A stretch of DNA of 64,000 bases from Actinomycetota bacterium (GCA_018268595.1 JAFDWH010000001.1:1-64000); one strand, 5' to 3'. Numbered from the stretch's first letter, positions 8,387-17,159 are shown. Notes: generated by a model from the letters alone, not told the origin. Made by a program: numbers and translations.

Positions 8387-9640
8387 GTGTTGTCGGAGGC
8401 ACCCGCCGCGTTTCATCTGCTGTCCAAGCCGACGGGTGCGCAGTGCAACCTGGACTGCGACTACTGCTTCTTCCTGTCGAAGGAGCTGCTCTATCCGGAC
8501 AGCCGCTTCCGGATGACCGACGACACGCTCGAGCTCTACCTGCGCCAGCTGATCGAAGCGCACTGGCGCGTGCCGGAGGTGACGATCGCCTGGCAGGGCG
8601 GCGAGCCGACGCTGATGGGCCTGGACTTCTTCCGGCGCTCGGTGGAGATCGCACAGAGGCACCTGCGACCCGGCCAGCGCGCGCTGCACACGATCCAGAC
8701 CAACGGGACGAAGCTCGATGCGGAGTGGGCGGCGTTCTTCAAGGAGCACGGGTTCCTCGTCGGGATCTCGATCGACGGGCCGCGCGAGATCCATGACGCC
8801 TACCGCACCACGCGCGGCGGCCGCGGCAGCTTCGACCAGGTCATGCGCGGACTCGATGCGCTGCGCGCGGCCGAGGTCGACTGGAACGCGTTGACGACCG
8901 TTCACGCCGCGAACGCCGGGCGCGGACGCGAGGTCTACCGCTTCGTGCGCGACGACTGCGGCGCACGCTTCGTGCAGTTCATCCCGATCATCGAGCGCGT
9001 CCCCGACGCCGAGGCGAACGGGACCGTCCCGTGGTCCTCGTGGCGCGACCGCCCGCTCTACGTGCAGGAGGGCAACGCCGTCACCGCGCGCTCGATCGAC
9101 GGGGAGGGATACGGGCGGTTCCTGATCGACGTCTTCGAGGAGTGGGTGCGCCGGGACGTCGGCGAGGTCTACGTGCAGATGTTCGACGTGGCGCTCGCCA
9201 ACTGGTACGGCGAGCCGCCGGGCCTGTGCGTCCACTGCGAGACCTGCGGCGACGCGCTGGCGCTCGAGCACAACGGCGACCTCTACTCGTGCGATCACTT
9301 CGTCGAGCCCGACCACCTGCTCGGCAACATCGCCGAGCACGACCTGATCGACCTGGTCGCCTCCCCGCGCCAGCGCCGGTTCGGCCTCGACAAGCGCGAG
9401 ACGCTGCCGCAGTACTGCCTGGACTGCGACGTGCGCTTCGCCTGCCACGGCGGCTGCCCGAAGGACCGCTTCATCTCCACGCCCGACGGCGAGGACGGCC
9501 TCAACTACCTCTGCGCCGGCTACAAGCTGTTCTTCCATCACGTCGACGAGCCGATGCGGATCATGTGCGACCTGCTGCGGCAGGGCCGCGCGCCGTCGGA
9601 GATCGCCCGTCGCTATGCCGCACGCGACGCCGAGCCATGA
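8387..9640 (+). CDS. Anaerobic-type sulfatase maturase (radical SAM/SPASM)
   Basis: A 417-residue radical-SAM enzyme. Residues 20-27 are CNLDCDYC, the CxxxCxxC site of the SAM-binding 4Fe-4S cluster. The C-terminal SPASM domain carries CVHCETCG, SCDHF, CLDCDVRFACHGGC and a final Cys near LNYLCAGY for two auxiliary clusters. The family oxidises the active-site Cys or Ser of sulfatases to formylglycine without oxygen. Its place directly after a Cys-type sulfatase names its partner. The stop overlaps the next start (ATGA at 9637-9640), so CorA is translationally coupled. Confidence 0.9.
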   Translation: MLSEAPAAFHLLSKPTGAQCNLDCDYCFFLSKELLYPDSRFRMTDDTLELYLRQLIEAHWRVPEVTIAWQGGEPTLMGLDFFRRSVEIAQRHLRPGQRALHTIQTNGTKLDAEWAAFFKEHGFLVGISIDGPREIHDAYRTTRGGRGSFDQVMRGLDALRAAEVDWNALTTVHAANAGRGREVYRFVRDDCGARFVQFIPIIERVPDAEANGTVPWSSWRDRPLYVQEGNAVTARSIDGEGYGRFLIDVFEEWVRRDVGEVYVQMFDVALANWYGEPPGLCVHCETCGDALALEHNGDLYSCDHFVEPDHLLGNIAEHDLIDLVASPRQRRFGLDKRETLPQYCLDCDVRFACHGGCPKDRFISTPDGEDGLNYLCAGYKLFFHHVDEPMRIMCDLLRQGRAPSEIARRYAARDAEP

Positions 9641-10624
9641 TCGCCACCAGCGCGGTCTACCGCGACGGCAGCGCGCTCCACGTCGACCACCGCCCCGACG
9701 ACCTGGCCGCGATCCGCAGAGCGGTCCGGTCCGGGCAGCCCGGCGCCTTCGCGTCCGTCGCCCCTGCACGAGCCCGACGAGGCCGAGATGGCCCGGGTCG
9801 CGCAGGCGTTCGGCCTGCACCGGCTGGCGGTCGAGGACGCGCTGCACCCCGTCCAACGGCCGAAGCTCGAGCAGTACGGCGACATGGTGTTCCTCGTCCT
9901 CAAGGCCTTGTGGCCGGACAAGGAGTCGGGCGCGATCGACGGCGGGCAGGTCGCGCTGTTCATGGGCGCGGACTACGTCATCACCGTGCGACAAGCCGCG
10001 CGCTTCGAGCTCGCAAGCGCGCGTCACAACCTCGAAGAGCACGCCGACGTGCTCAAGCAGGGCCCCGCCGCCGTCGTCTACGCCGTCTGCGACCAGGTCG
10101 TCGACGTCTACGAGCTGATCGTCTCCCAGCTGCAGGACGAGGTGGACGCGCTCGAGGCCTCCGTGTTCTCACCGGCGCGGACCAACGCCTCCAAGCGGAT
10201 CTACGAGCTCAACCGCGAGCTCATCACGCTGCGCCGGGCGGTCGACCCGCTGCGAACCCCGCTGCAGCAGTTCGCCGACGCGAAGGTCAGCGGCGTCTCC
10301 ACCGACGCGGCTCCGTTCTTCCGCGACGTCGCCGACCACCTGGCCCGGGTCGGCGATGCGCTCGACGCGCTCGACAACCTGCTCTCCAGCGCGTTCGACG
10401 TGAACCTGTCCAAGGTCGGCGTCCAGCAGAACGACGACATGCGCCGCATGGCCGCGTGGGCCGGGATCGCGGCCGTCATCACCGTGCTGGCCGGGATCTA
10501 CGGCATGAACTTCACGAACATGCCGGAGCTCGACTGGTCGTTCGGATACCCGCTGGCGGTGCTCGTGATGATCGGCCTCTCGGTCGCGCTCTACCGCAAG
10601 TTCAAGAAGTCCGGCTGGCTGTAG
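9637..10624 (+). pseudogene. corA: CorA-family magnesium/divalent cation transporter, frameshifted
   Basis: This is a CorA-type channel of about 328 residues. The body from 9788 has the long helical funnel and two C-terminal membrane helices. The family's GMN pore motif is present (IYGMNFTNMPELDW). The natural start is the ATG at 9637 overlapping the maturase stop. That frame runs MIATSAVYRDGSALHVDH... and loses sense near 9760-9768, where a CCCC run seems to hold one extra base; the correct continuation is LHEPDEAEMARV. Either only an N-terminally truncated protein from 9788 is made, or the indel is a sequencing error. Confidence 0.8.
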
Positions 10625-10637
10625 CCGCCCCCGCGCG

Positions 10638-12431
10638 ATGCGTCCGAACGAGCGTGACTCCACGCAGGCCGGCGCCGCCTACGAGGAGGCGTCCCCGTTC
10701 CGGGCGGCCCGCACCGAGCCGTTGCTGACGCGGGCGATCCCCGTCGCCGCACGGCTGCCGCGCTACCGCCTCCCGAGCGCCCGCGCGGACGCGGTCGCCG
10801 GTCTGACCGTCGCGGCGCTCGCGCTCCCCTCGGGCATGGCATACGCCGAGGTCGCGGGCCTCTCGCCCGTGCACGGCCTCTACGCGCTGCTGCTGCCCGC
10901 CGTCCTCTACGCGCTGCTCGGCTCCTCGCGACAGCTCGTGATCGGGCCCGAGGGCTCGATCGCGACGCTCGTCGCGGCCGCGATCGTGCCGCTCGCCGTC
11001 GCCGGGTCAGCCGACGCCGCCGGGCTCGCGGCGATGCTCGCGCTCCTGGTCGCGCTCTGCTTCGCCGCGGCGTGGGCGCTGCGGCTGGGCTGGATCGCCG
11101 ACTACTTCTCGCGTCCCGTCCTCGTCGGCTACATCCACGGCGTCGCCGTCGTGCTCGTCGTCGGCCAGCTCGGGAAGCTGCTCGGCCTGTCGATCGACGC
11201 GACCGACCCGCTGCCGCAGCTCTGGGAGGTCGTCAAGCAGCTCGGCGACGTCAGCGGCGCGACCGTCGCCGTCAGCGCGGCGTCCCTCGCGGCGCTGCTC
11301 GGGCTGCGCAGGCTGGTGCCGAAGCTGCCCGCAGCGCTGCTCGTCGTCGTCGCGGCGATCGCGCTCTCGTGGGCGTTCGGCTTCGCCGACCACGGCGTCG
11401 CGGAGATCGGGCCGATCCCCGCGGGCCTGCCCGGCTTCGCGATCCCGAGCCCCTCGTTCGCGGACGTCGTCCAGCTGGTGCCCGCGGCGCTCGGCATCTT
11501 CCTCGTCTGCTTCGCCGACGAAATCCTCACCGCCCGCTCGTTCGCCGGCAAGCACAACCAGAGCGTGCGGGGATCGCAGGAGCTGCTCGCGCTGGGCGCC
11601 GCGAGCGCCGCCGCCGGCGTCACGCAGGGCTTTCCGATCGGGGCCAGCGGCTCGCGCACCGCGGTCAACGACGACATGGGCGCGCGCACGCAGATCGCCG
11701 GCCTGTTCGCGGCCGCGGCCGTGGCGGTCATCCTGCTGCTGCTCACCGAGCCCGTGCAGTACCTGCCGAAGGCCGTCCTCGGCGCCGTGATCGTCGTCGC
11801 CGCCATCGGGCTGATCGAGCCGCAGGCGTGGCGCGCGCTCGCCGCGATCGACCCCGTGGAGGTCGCGATCGCCGCCGTCACGACGGCCTGCGTCATCGTG
11901 TTCGGGGTGCTCGCGGCGCTTGTCGTCGCGGTCGGCCTGTCGATGATCGACACCGTCCGCCGCAGCGCCCGCCCCCACGACGCCGTCCTGGGCTGGGACG
12001 CGGGGCTCGGGCGCTATGCCGACGTCTCGCTGCACCCCTCCGCCCGCGTCACCCCGGGCGTCGTCGTCTACCGGCTCGACGACCGTCTGTTCTTCGCGAA
12101 CGCGCGCTACTTCAAGGCGCGTGTGCGCGAGGCGATCCGGGCGGCGCCCCCGACCGTCCACTGGCTCGTCCTCGACGCGGATGCGATCGCCCACGTCGAC
12201 GCCACCGGGCTGGACGCGCTCACGGACGTCGCGAAGGACCTGCAGCGCGACGAGATCACACTCGTCATAGCCCGTCTTCGAACCCGCATGGAGGAGCAGC
12301 TCGACCGCGCCGGCGTGCTGGACGTGATCGGCCCCGGGCACCTGTACTCCACCGTGCAGGGGGCTGTCGAGGCCTGCGAGCCCAGAAGCCGCCGGCGTCC
12401 CGTGAGCATGGCCAGAGGAGCCTCTCGGTGA
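10638..12431 (+). CDS. SulP-family anion transporter with STAS domain
   Basis: A 597-residue SLC26/SulP carrier. Residues 45-435 hold the 10-14 membrane segments, with the family landmarks LPSGMAYAEVAGLSPVHGLYA and FPIGASGSRTAVND. The C-terminal 130 residues are a cytoplasmic STAS domain (VYRLDDRLFFANARYFKARV ... HVDATGLDAL). Members move sulfate, bicarbonate or other anions. Closeness to a sulfatase suggests sulfate, by inference only. The ATG at 10638 lies 13 bp after the CorA stop, so it probably shares that transcript. Confidence 0.9.
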   Translation: MRPNERDSTQAGAAYEEASPFRAARTEPLLTRAIPVAARLPRYRLPSARADAVAGLTVAALALPSGMAYAEVAGLSPVHGLYALLLPAVLYALLGSSRQLVIGPEGSIATLVAAAIVPLAVAGSADAAGLAAMLALLVALCFAAAWALRLGWIADYFSRPVLVGYIHGVAVVLVVGQLGKLLGLSIDATDPLPQLWEVVKQLGDVSGATVAVSAASLAALLGLRRLVPKLPAALLVVVAAIALSWAFGFADHGVAEIGPIPAGLPGFAIPSPSFADVVQLVPAALGIFLVCFADEILTARSFAGKHNQSVRGSQELLALGAASAAAGVTQGFPIGASGSRTAVNDDMGARTQIAGLFAAAAVAVILLLLTEPVQYLPKAVLGAVIVVAAIGLIEPQAWRALAAIDPVEVAIAAVTTACVIVFGVLAALVVAVGLSMIDTVRRSARPHDAVLGWDAGLGRYADVSLHPSARVTPGVVVYRLDDRLFFANARYFKARVREAIRAAPPTVHWLVLDADAIAHVDATGLDALTDVAKDLQRDEITLVIARLRTRMEEQLDRAGVLDVIGPGHLYSTVQGAVEACEPRSRRRPVSMARGASR

Positions 12432-12462
12432 TCGACTGCCCGGTGCGGCTCGTGAGCAGCTG

Positions 12463-13194
12463 ATGTGGGCGTCCTTCGGCTGGGGAACGTTGGCGGCGTC
12501 CACGCTCGTCATCGGCGCGATCCTTGCGCTCCTGTTCCGCATCAGCACGCGCTGGATCGGACTGATCATGGCCTTCGGCGCAGGCGTGCTGATCAGCGCG
12601 GTCGCGTTCGATCTCGTCGAGGAGGCGTCGAAGACGGCACCGGCCGACTGGCCCATCTACCTGGGCATCTTCGTCGGCTGCGGGGTGTTCTTCGGCGGCG
12701 ACCGGCTCATCGATCGCTCCGGCGGAGGCCAACGCAAGGACCCCACCGGCGCTCAACAGGACGGCTCCGCGCTCGCCATCGTGCTCGGCTCCGTGCTCGA
12801 CGGGATCCCCGAGTCGATGGTGATCGGCCTGACGATCTTCGAGGGAGGCAAGGTCGGCGCCGCCTACCTGGCCGCCGTGTTCATCTCCAACCTGCCCGAG
12901 TCGATCTCCTCGACGAGCGGCCTCGTCACCGGGGGCTGGAAGACCTCCCGCATCCTCTGGATGTGGATCGCGATCACCCTGATCTCAGGGCTCGCCTCGC
13001 TGGCCGGCTACAGCTTCTTCCAGCACGCCTCGCCGAACGTCGTCGCGTTCGTCCTCACGTTCGCGGCAGGCGCGATCCTCACGATGCTCGCGGACTCGAT
13101 GATGCCCGAGGCCTACAAGCACGGCGGCAAGCTCGTCGGAGTAGTGACGACGCTCGGCTTCGCGACCGCGCTCCTGATCCACACGCTCGACTGA
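12463..13194 (+). CDS. ZIP-family metal transporter
   Basis: A 243-residue membrane protein with about eight hydrophobic segments. The paired ZIP metal motifs are clear: VLDGIPESMVIG in TM4 and FISNLPESISS in TM5. A hydrophilic loop (DRSGGGQRKDPTGAQQDG) lies between TM3 and TM4. Members import Zn, Fe or Mn. The start is 31 bp after the SulP stop. A strong terminator follows at 13237. Confidence 0.85.
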   Translation: MWASFGWGTLAASTLVIGAILALLFRISTRWIGLIMAFGAGVLISAVAFDLVEEASKTAPADWPIYLGIFVGCGVFFGGDRLIDRSGGGQRKDPTGAQQDGSALAIVLGSVLDGIPESMVIGLTIFEGGKVGAAYLAAVFISNLPESISSTSGLVTGGWKTSRILWMWIAITLISGLASLAGYSFFQHASPNVVAFVLTFAAGAILTMLADSMMPEAYKHGGKLVGVVTTLGFATALLIHTLD

Positions 13195-13236
13195 GCCCCG
13201 ACCGGTCGGCCACGCCCGCTATCGCCACCCAAACGC

Positions 13237-13263
13237 AAAAGCCTGCATTTGCAGGCTTTTTTT
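13237..13263. terminator. Strong rho-independent terminator
   Basis: AAAAGCCTGC and GCAGGCTTTT form a perfect 10-bp stem with an ATTT loop and a run of seven T. The A-run on the other side lets it work in both directions. It ends the transporter transcript on the plus strand. On the minus strand it lies just 3' of the CCCCCGCTATA motif of the adjoining repeat, the position of a tRNA terminator. Confidence 0.9.
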
Positions 13264-13338
13264 ATAGCGGGGGAACGATTCGCCGCCATTAGCGACCGGC
13301 GGATCCCCGTAGAAGTCGCAGTTCCGTGGCCGACGTAA
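13263..13338. repeat. tRNA-3'-end-like dispersed repeat, type B, copy 1
   Basis: The repeat starts TATAGCGGGGGAACGATTCG and runs through CCATTAGCGACC, then GGATCCCCGTAGAAGTCG and TTCCGTGGCCGACGTAA. The same sequence with a few changes is at 17210-17244 (left half only), 21138-21210 and 26669-26743. This copy marks the left edge of the accessory island. Confidence 0.75.
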
Positions 13339-13370
13339 GCGACGCACCACGGTCAGCAGTGGACCCGTGC

Positions 13371-14675
13371 TTACCGGTCCCGAAAGCGCTCAACGCCGCG
13401 GAGAAAGCCCGCCGCCTTCTGCTGATCGAGTTGGAAGCTCGAGGTTGCTGCCGGCATGCGACTGCGCGTCGTCGTGATCAACGGCTTGGCAAGAGGCGAG
13501 GAGAGCTTCGCCAGCATCTTCGGGCCGACGGTGTGGTCCGTGACGTTGCCGAGCAGGCCGATGCCGAGGCCGACACCAGCCCCGACCGGACCGCCGACCG
13601 CGAAACCGGCGGCCGACGAGCTCAGCGTGGTCATTACGCCAAAGCGAAACGCGCGGCGAGCACTTCCGAAGCGCGCCGCAAGCGCCCTCGAATACTTCCG
13701 GGCCGCCTGTTTGACCGGGTCGTCACCGAGGGTGGGATCGGCGTAGTAGCGCTCAAGCTCCGTGATGAACTCCGCCTTGACGTAGGTGATGTCATCGCCG
13801 GCTTGGATGATCTCCTTGAGCAGCGACCAATTCTTACCGACCCGCTTTCGGGCGACGGCGATGTCCGGTCCGAACACGGTCACGCCCTCTGCTTGGCGCT
13901 CGGGGTCCAACGGCCCGAGGGATACGTCGAGATCCAGGTAGGCGGGCGCGCGGCCGTGTACCGCCACCTTGGCGTCAAGCTCCGTGAGCGCGCAACCCCA
14001 CGCGTACTGATAGGCCTCGTTGCCGATCCGCATCAGGGCGATGTGCGCCTCGTCGGACAGGCCGTCCTGAGCATGCAAGCGGTCCGCTTCGCTCTCCCAG
14101 TCGGTACGGTTGGCGCTGGGGCCGCAGTCGGCGAACGCCTTCTGGAACTCGACAAGCTGCCTACGCGGTTCGCCCACGGGAGTCCTGTCGAGCGCATTGT
14201 CGAGCGCCGTCGCGGCGAGCTTCACGAAGATCTGCGACATGTGTCGCGAAGGCCACGGGCTGAAGGAGATCGTGGGATTGACCCCTGCCAGCTTCTCGGC
14301 CCACGAACTGAGCGCGGGCTGGAGCCGCTTCGCGTAGGCGTCCTCGTCAAGCAGACGCCGGGCCGATCTGATGCCCCGGTCCGCCATGTGGTCGGCGAGC
14401 GTCCCGAGCTCGCGCGTGTTGCGCGTGAGGATCTTGACGTATCCCGACTCGACGAACGCGCACAGCGGGCTCGTGTCTTGCTCGATCACGGCTTGCTGAA
14501 GGGCAAGGTTGTTCAGCAGGTATCCATCGTTGATGAGCAATGACCCTCCGAACAGGGCAGCGACCAGCAGGTGATCGTTGAGAGCGCGCAGCGACTTCAC
14601 GGCCACGGCAGCGTCGTGGCGTCCCGCAAAATCGTCGACGAGGCCGAAGTAGGTAGGCGCGAAGTCGGAGGACAC
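13371..14675 (-). CDS. Unrecognised 434-residue protein with hydrophobic Gly/Ala-rich segment
   Basis: I do not recognise this family. The protein has a mostly helical soluble N-terminal 340 residues and a strongly hydrophobic glycine-rich stretch at about 346-377 (SSSAAGFAVGGPVGAGVGLG), followed by a basic tail. A hairpin of this type can insert into membranes, as in colicin-like or glycine-zipper proteins. It is divergent from the AbiEi-like gene at 14808, with only 132 bp between them, and is boxed between two repeats, so it looks like cargo of the same cassette. The second AbiE module lacks it. A role in defence is only a guess. Confidence 0.55.
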   Translation of the reverse strand: MSSDFAPTYFGLVDDFAGRHDAAVAVKSLRALNDHLLVAALFGGSLLINDGYLLNNLALQQAVIEQDTSPLCAFVESGYVKILTRNTRELGTLADHMADRGIRSARRLLDEDAYAKRLQPALSSWAEKLAGVNPTISFSPWPSRHMSQIFVKLAATALDNALDRTPVGEPRRQLVEFQKAFADCGPSANRTDWESEADRLHAQDGLSDEAHIALMRIGNEAYQYAWGCALTELDAKVAVHGRAPAYLDLDVSLGPLDPERQAEGVTVFGPDIAVARKRVGKNWSLLKEIIQAGDDITYVKAEFITELERYYADPTLGDDPVKQAARKYSRALAARFGSARRAFRFGVMTTLSSSAAGFAVGGPVGAGVGLGIGLLGNVTDHTVGPKMLAKLSSPLAKPLITTTRSRMPAATSSFQLDQQKAAGFLRGVERFRDR

Positions 14676-14784
14676 CTCGAGAGTCTAATTCCCGCCACTC
14701 ACAGGCGGACCGCGATGAACCGCTCGCGACCACGACTCCCAAGATCGAGGATCAAGACCCGCCCCGTCCGTGTCGATATGCTAA

Positions 14785-14802
14785 GTGTTCCGTAGGAAAA
14801 AC
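14785..14802 (+). promoter_or_regulatory. Putative AbiEi operator overlapping the ribosome site, copy 1
   Basis: GTGTTCC-GTAG-GAAAAAC is an imperfect 7-bp inverted repeat six bases before the ATG at 14808. It covers the AGGA ribosome site. The second module carries a perfect version at 26802-26819, and the surrounding TATGCTA...CGTAGGAAAAACTTG is also conserved. AbiEi proteins are known to repress their own operon by binding inverted repeats. Confidence 0.5.
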
Positions 14803-14807
14803 TTGTC

Positions 14808-15521
14808 ATGAAGGTTCCGGGATCAGAGAGCACAGCAGAGCAGGTTCGTCGCCGAGTAGTGGCCGGCGGGGAGCGCTTCTGGCGTCACGAGGACTTCGAG
14901 GGCCTGTCGCCTTCGGGCGTCGCGACGACGCTGTCGCGTCTGGCCCGCGAGGGTGAGCTGCAGCGTGTGCGCAAGGGCGTCTACTTCCGCCCGCGCCAGA
15001 CTGTGATCGGCCCGAGCATCCCGGGCGCCACCGCGGCGATCGCCAGCTCTCTGCGTACCCCGATTCACCCTGCAGGCTTGTCGGCTGCCAACGTGCTCGG
15101 TCTCTCGACGCAGAATCCGGCGCGAGGAGAGTTCGCCACGCCAGCGAGTGATCCGCCAACCGCGCTCGCGGGAAGCCGGGTCCGCACCCGTCGGCCGCGT
15201 TCCCGGGCGACGCTGACCTCAGAGGAGGGCGCGCTGCTCGAGCTGCTGCGCGATCGCGCCACGACGTCGGATCTCGCACCCGCCGAGACGGCGCAGCGCT
15301 TGCAGGAGCTGCTGAGCGACGGCGAGCGCTTCGCGCGCCTCGCCCAAGCGGCGTCAGAGGAGCCTCCGCGCGTGCGAGCGATGCTCGGCGCGCTCGGCGA
15401 GCTCGCAGGCGCCGAGGAACAGCACGTGCGTGCGCTGCGCAAGAGCCTGAACCCACTCTCGCGCTTCGACTTCGGCATGCTCTCGACGCTGCCCAACGCA
15501 CGAGACTGGCAGGCGAAGTGA
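14808..15521 (+). CDS. AbiEi-like antitoxin, module copy 1
   Basis: A 237-residue protein with an N-terminal winged-helix domain (about 20-65: GGERFWRHEDFEGLSPSGVA ... RKGVYFRPR), as in AbiEi-type antitoxin/transcriptional repressors. The C-terminal half, expected to bind the toxin, is helical. In type IV systems AbiEi counters the AbiEii nucleotidyltransferase without direct inhibition and autoregulates. The stop overlaps the toxin start (GTGA at 15518-15521). It is close in sequence to the copy at 26825-27541. Confidence 0.75.
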   Translation: MKVPGSESTAEQVRRRVVAGGERFWRHEDFEGLSPSGVATTLSRLAREGELQRVRKGVYFRPRQTVIGPSIPGATAAIASSLRTPIHPAGLSAANVLGLSTQNPARGEFATPASDPPTALAGSRVRTRRPRSRATLTSEEGALLELLRDRATTSDLAPAETAQRLQELLSDGERFARLAQAASEEPPRVRAMLGALGELAGAEEQHVRALRKSLNPLSRFDFGMLSTLPNARDWQAK

Positions 15522-16474
15522 AGCTCTGCGAACACCCAGACTTCGCGGCACTCGTGGTCGCCACCGCACAGGCGAACGGTCTCAACGAGCAGTTCGTGGA
15601 GAAGGACTACTACGTCACCGAAGTGCTGCGAATCGTCGCTGAGGCCTACGGCGCGAAAGTGATCTTCAAGGGCGGGACGAGCCTTTCGAAGGGCTGGGCG
15701 CTGATCGACCGCTTCTCCGAAGACGTCGACCTGTTCGTCGACCCCGCCCGCTTCAACCCGCCACTGCAGGGAGCCCGCGCCATCGACCGCGAGCTGCGCA
15801 CGCTGCGCGATCTTGTCGCTGGGCACCCTGGGCTCGATCTCGTGCCGGAGCTCCGGCAGACGATCGGCGGTCGCGGCCGCGCCGATCACCTCGCCTACGT
15901 CACCCGCTTCGACGCGCTGCCCGGTGTTGCGAGCACCGTCCGCCTCGAGCCCGGCGTCCAGAGCGGCGACCACCCCGTAGAGCGGCGAACTATCGAATCG
16001 CTCATCGCCGTGTTCCTGCGCGAGCAAGATCAGACCGATGTCGCCGAGGATCTCGAACCGTTCGAGATGACCCTGCTGCACTTCCGGCGCACGTTCGTCG
16101 AGAAGCTCTTCACGATCCACTCGAAGGTCATGCGACTGCTCGAAGACGGCACGCCGGTCGCCCGCGACGCCCGCCACTATGCGGACCTGCACGCGCTCGC
16201 CAGCCGCCCAGAAGTCCTGGCCATGCTCCAATCCGACGAGTACCGGGAAATTCGCGACGACTACGACGAACTCAGCTCCCAGTGGTTCCCACGGGGCCAC
16301 CGACCGCCGGCGGGACTCAGCTTCCGGCAGAGCCCCGCACTCTTCCCGCCCGCCCAACTCCGCGAACAGCTCGCCGCCGACTATGCCTCGCAGTGCGAGC
16401 TGCTGTTCCCTGGCGACTTCCCATCGTTCGCAGCCGTGCTCGGGAGCTTCGAACGTCTGCGGGAATGGCTCTGA
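15518..16474 (+). CDS. AbiEii/AbiGii nucleotidyltransferase toxin, module copy 1
   Basis: A 318-residue protein of the nucleotidyltransferase fold. VIFKGGTSLSKGW (residues 48-60) and FSEDVDLF (66-73) are the GG(T/S)xxxK...(E/D)DxD active-site motifs of AbiEii-like toxins, which transfer nucleotides to tRNA or other targets and stop growth. It starts with GTG inside the antitoxin stop; copy 2 uses ATG at the same place. The 3' end overlaps the start of a third gene, which is unusual for a two-gene AbiE system. Confidence 0.85.
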   Translation: MKLCEHPDFAALVVATAQANGLNEQFVEKDYYVTEVLRIVAEAYGAKVIFKGGTSLSKGWALIDRFSEDVDLFVDPARFNPPLQGARAIDRELRTLRDLVAGHPGLDLVPELRQTIGGRGRADHLAYVTRFDALPGVASTVRLEPGVQSGDHPVERRTIESLIAVFLREQDQTDVAEDLEPFEMTLLHFRRTFVEKLFTIHSKVMRLLEDGTPVARDARHYADLHALASRPEVLAMLQSDEYREIRDDYDELSSQWFPRGHRPPAGLSFRQSPALFPPAQLREQLAADYASQCELLFPGDFPSFAAVLGSFERLREWL

Positions 16475-17157
16475 TGAAAGAGCGCTCCGACTTCGAGGAG
16501 GCGCTCTCCGCGGTTCAGGCCTTCGGCGCCGGTGCCGCGCTGACAGCGCGAATCGCAGACCTCGAGACACGCCTCCAAGGCAAGACGCGGCGCAAGGCCG
16601 CCACCCTCCTCGCCGATGACCACGTCGATGAGACCGCACTCAGCGGAGCACTGACGATCAAGCGTCTCAGCGCCCAGATCGACGTCGTCATCCACGCGCT
16701 TGGGATCCTGACCTCGCTCCCGTACGTGCTCGAGCCCGGCGAGGTCATCGAGTCCCTCTCACTCGGAGCCGGCAACACCGGCCGCCAACACGACCTCGAA
16801 ACCGACCGCCAGATCGCCGAGTTCAAGTTCATCCAATGGCGCGGCGGACCAGAGTCCATCCGCCAGAACAACGTCTTCATCGACATCTTCAACCTCGCCA
16901 ACGCAAGAACGAAGAAGCGACGCGTCCTCTACCTGCTCGACAAGCACCACGCACTCCGCTTCCTCGGCAATCGGCGCGCGATCCCAAGTGTGCTGAGCAA
17001 AAATGCCACGGTCCACGACCAGTTCCAGGCCGCGCATCAGGACAAGTTCGCGACCGTCCACGAGTACTGGGCCACCGTGCAGGACCTCATCGAGATCGTC
17101 GACCTCCGGGACATCGTGCCGGCCTTCAGCAGAACGATGTCCGACGACGTGACGTGA
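16465..17157 (+). CDS. PD-(D/E)XK nuclease-like third component of the AbiE module, copy 1
   Basis: A 230-residue protein without a name I can assign. Residues 1-65 are helical. Residues 70-140 show a helix (AQIDVVIHALGILTSLPYVL), an E-rich strand (GEVIESLSLG), D110/D114 and then AEFKFIQW with E119 and K121, followed by a helix with Gln. This is the order of the restriction-endonuclease-like D...ExK core. The start at ATG 16465 (ATG GCT) is conserved in copy 2 and overlaps the toxin gene by 10 bp; ATG 16474 is an alternative. Nuclease activity is inference. It is coupled to the toxin and was duplicated together with it. Confidence 0.6.
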   Translation: MALMKERSDFEEALSAVQAFGAGAALTARIADLETRLQGKTRRKAATLLADDHVDETALSGALTIKRLSAQIDVVIHALGILTSLPYVLEPGEVIESLSLGAGNTGRQHDLETDRQIAEFKFIQWRGGPESIRQNNVFIDIFNLANARTKKRRVLYLLDKHHALRFLGNRRAIPSVLSKNATVHDQFQAAHQDKFATVHEYWATVQDLIEIVDLRDIVPAFSRTMSDDVT

Positions 17158-17159
17158 GC

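Noticed and set aside
9615-10118. 167-residue ORF over the CorA 5' end
   Set aside because: Ser/Arg/Pro-rich and out of frame with CorA; no homology by eye.
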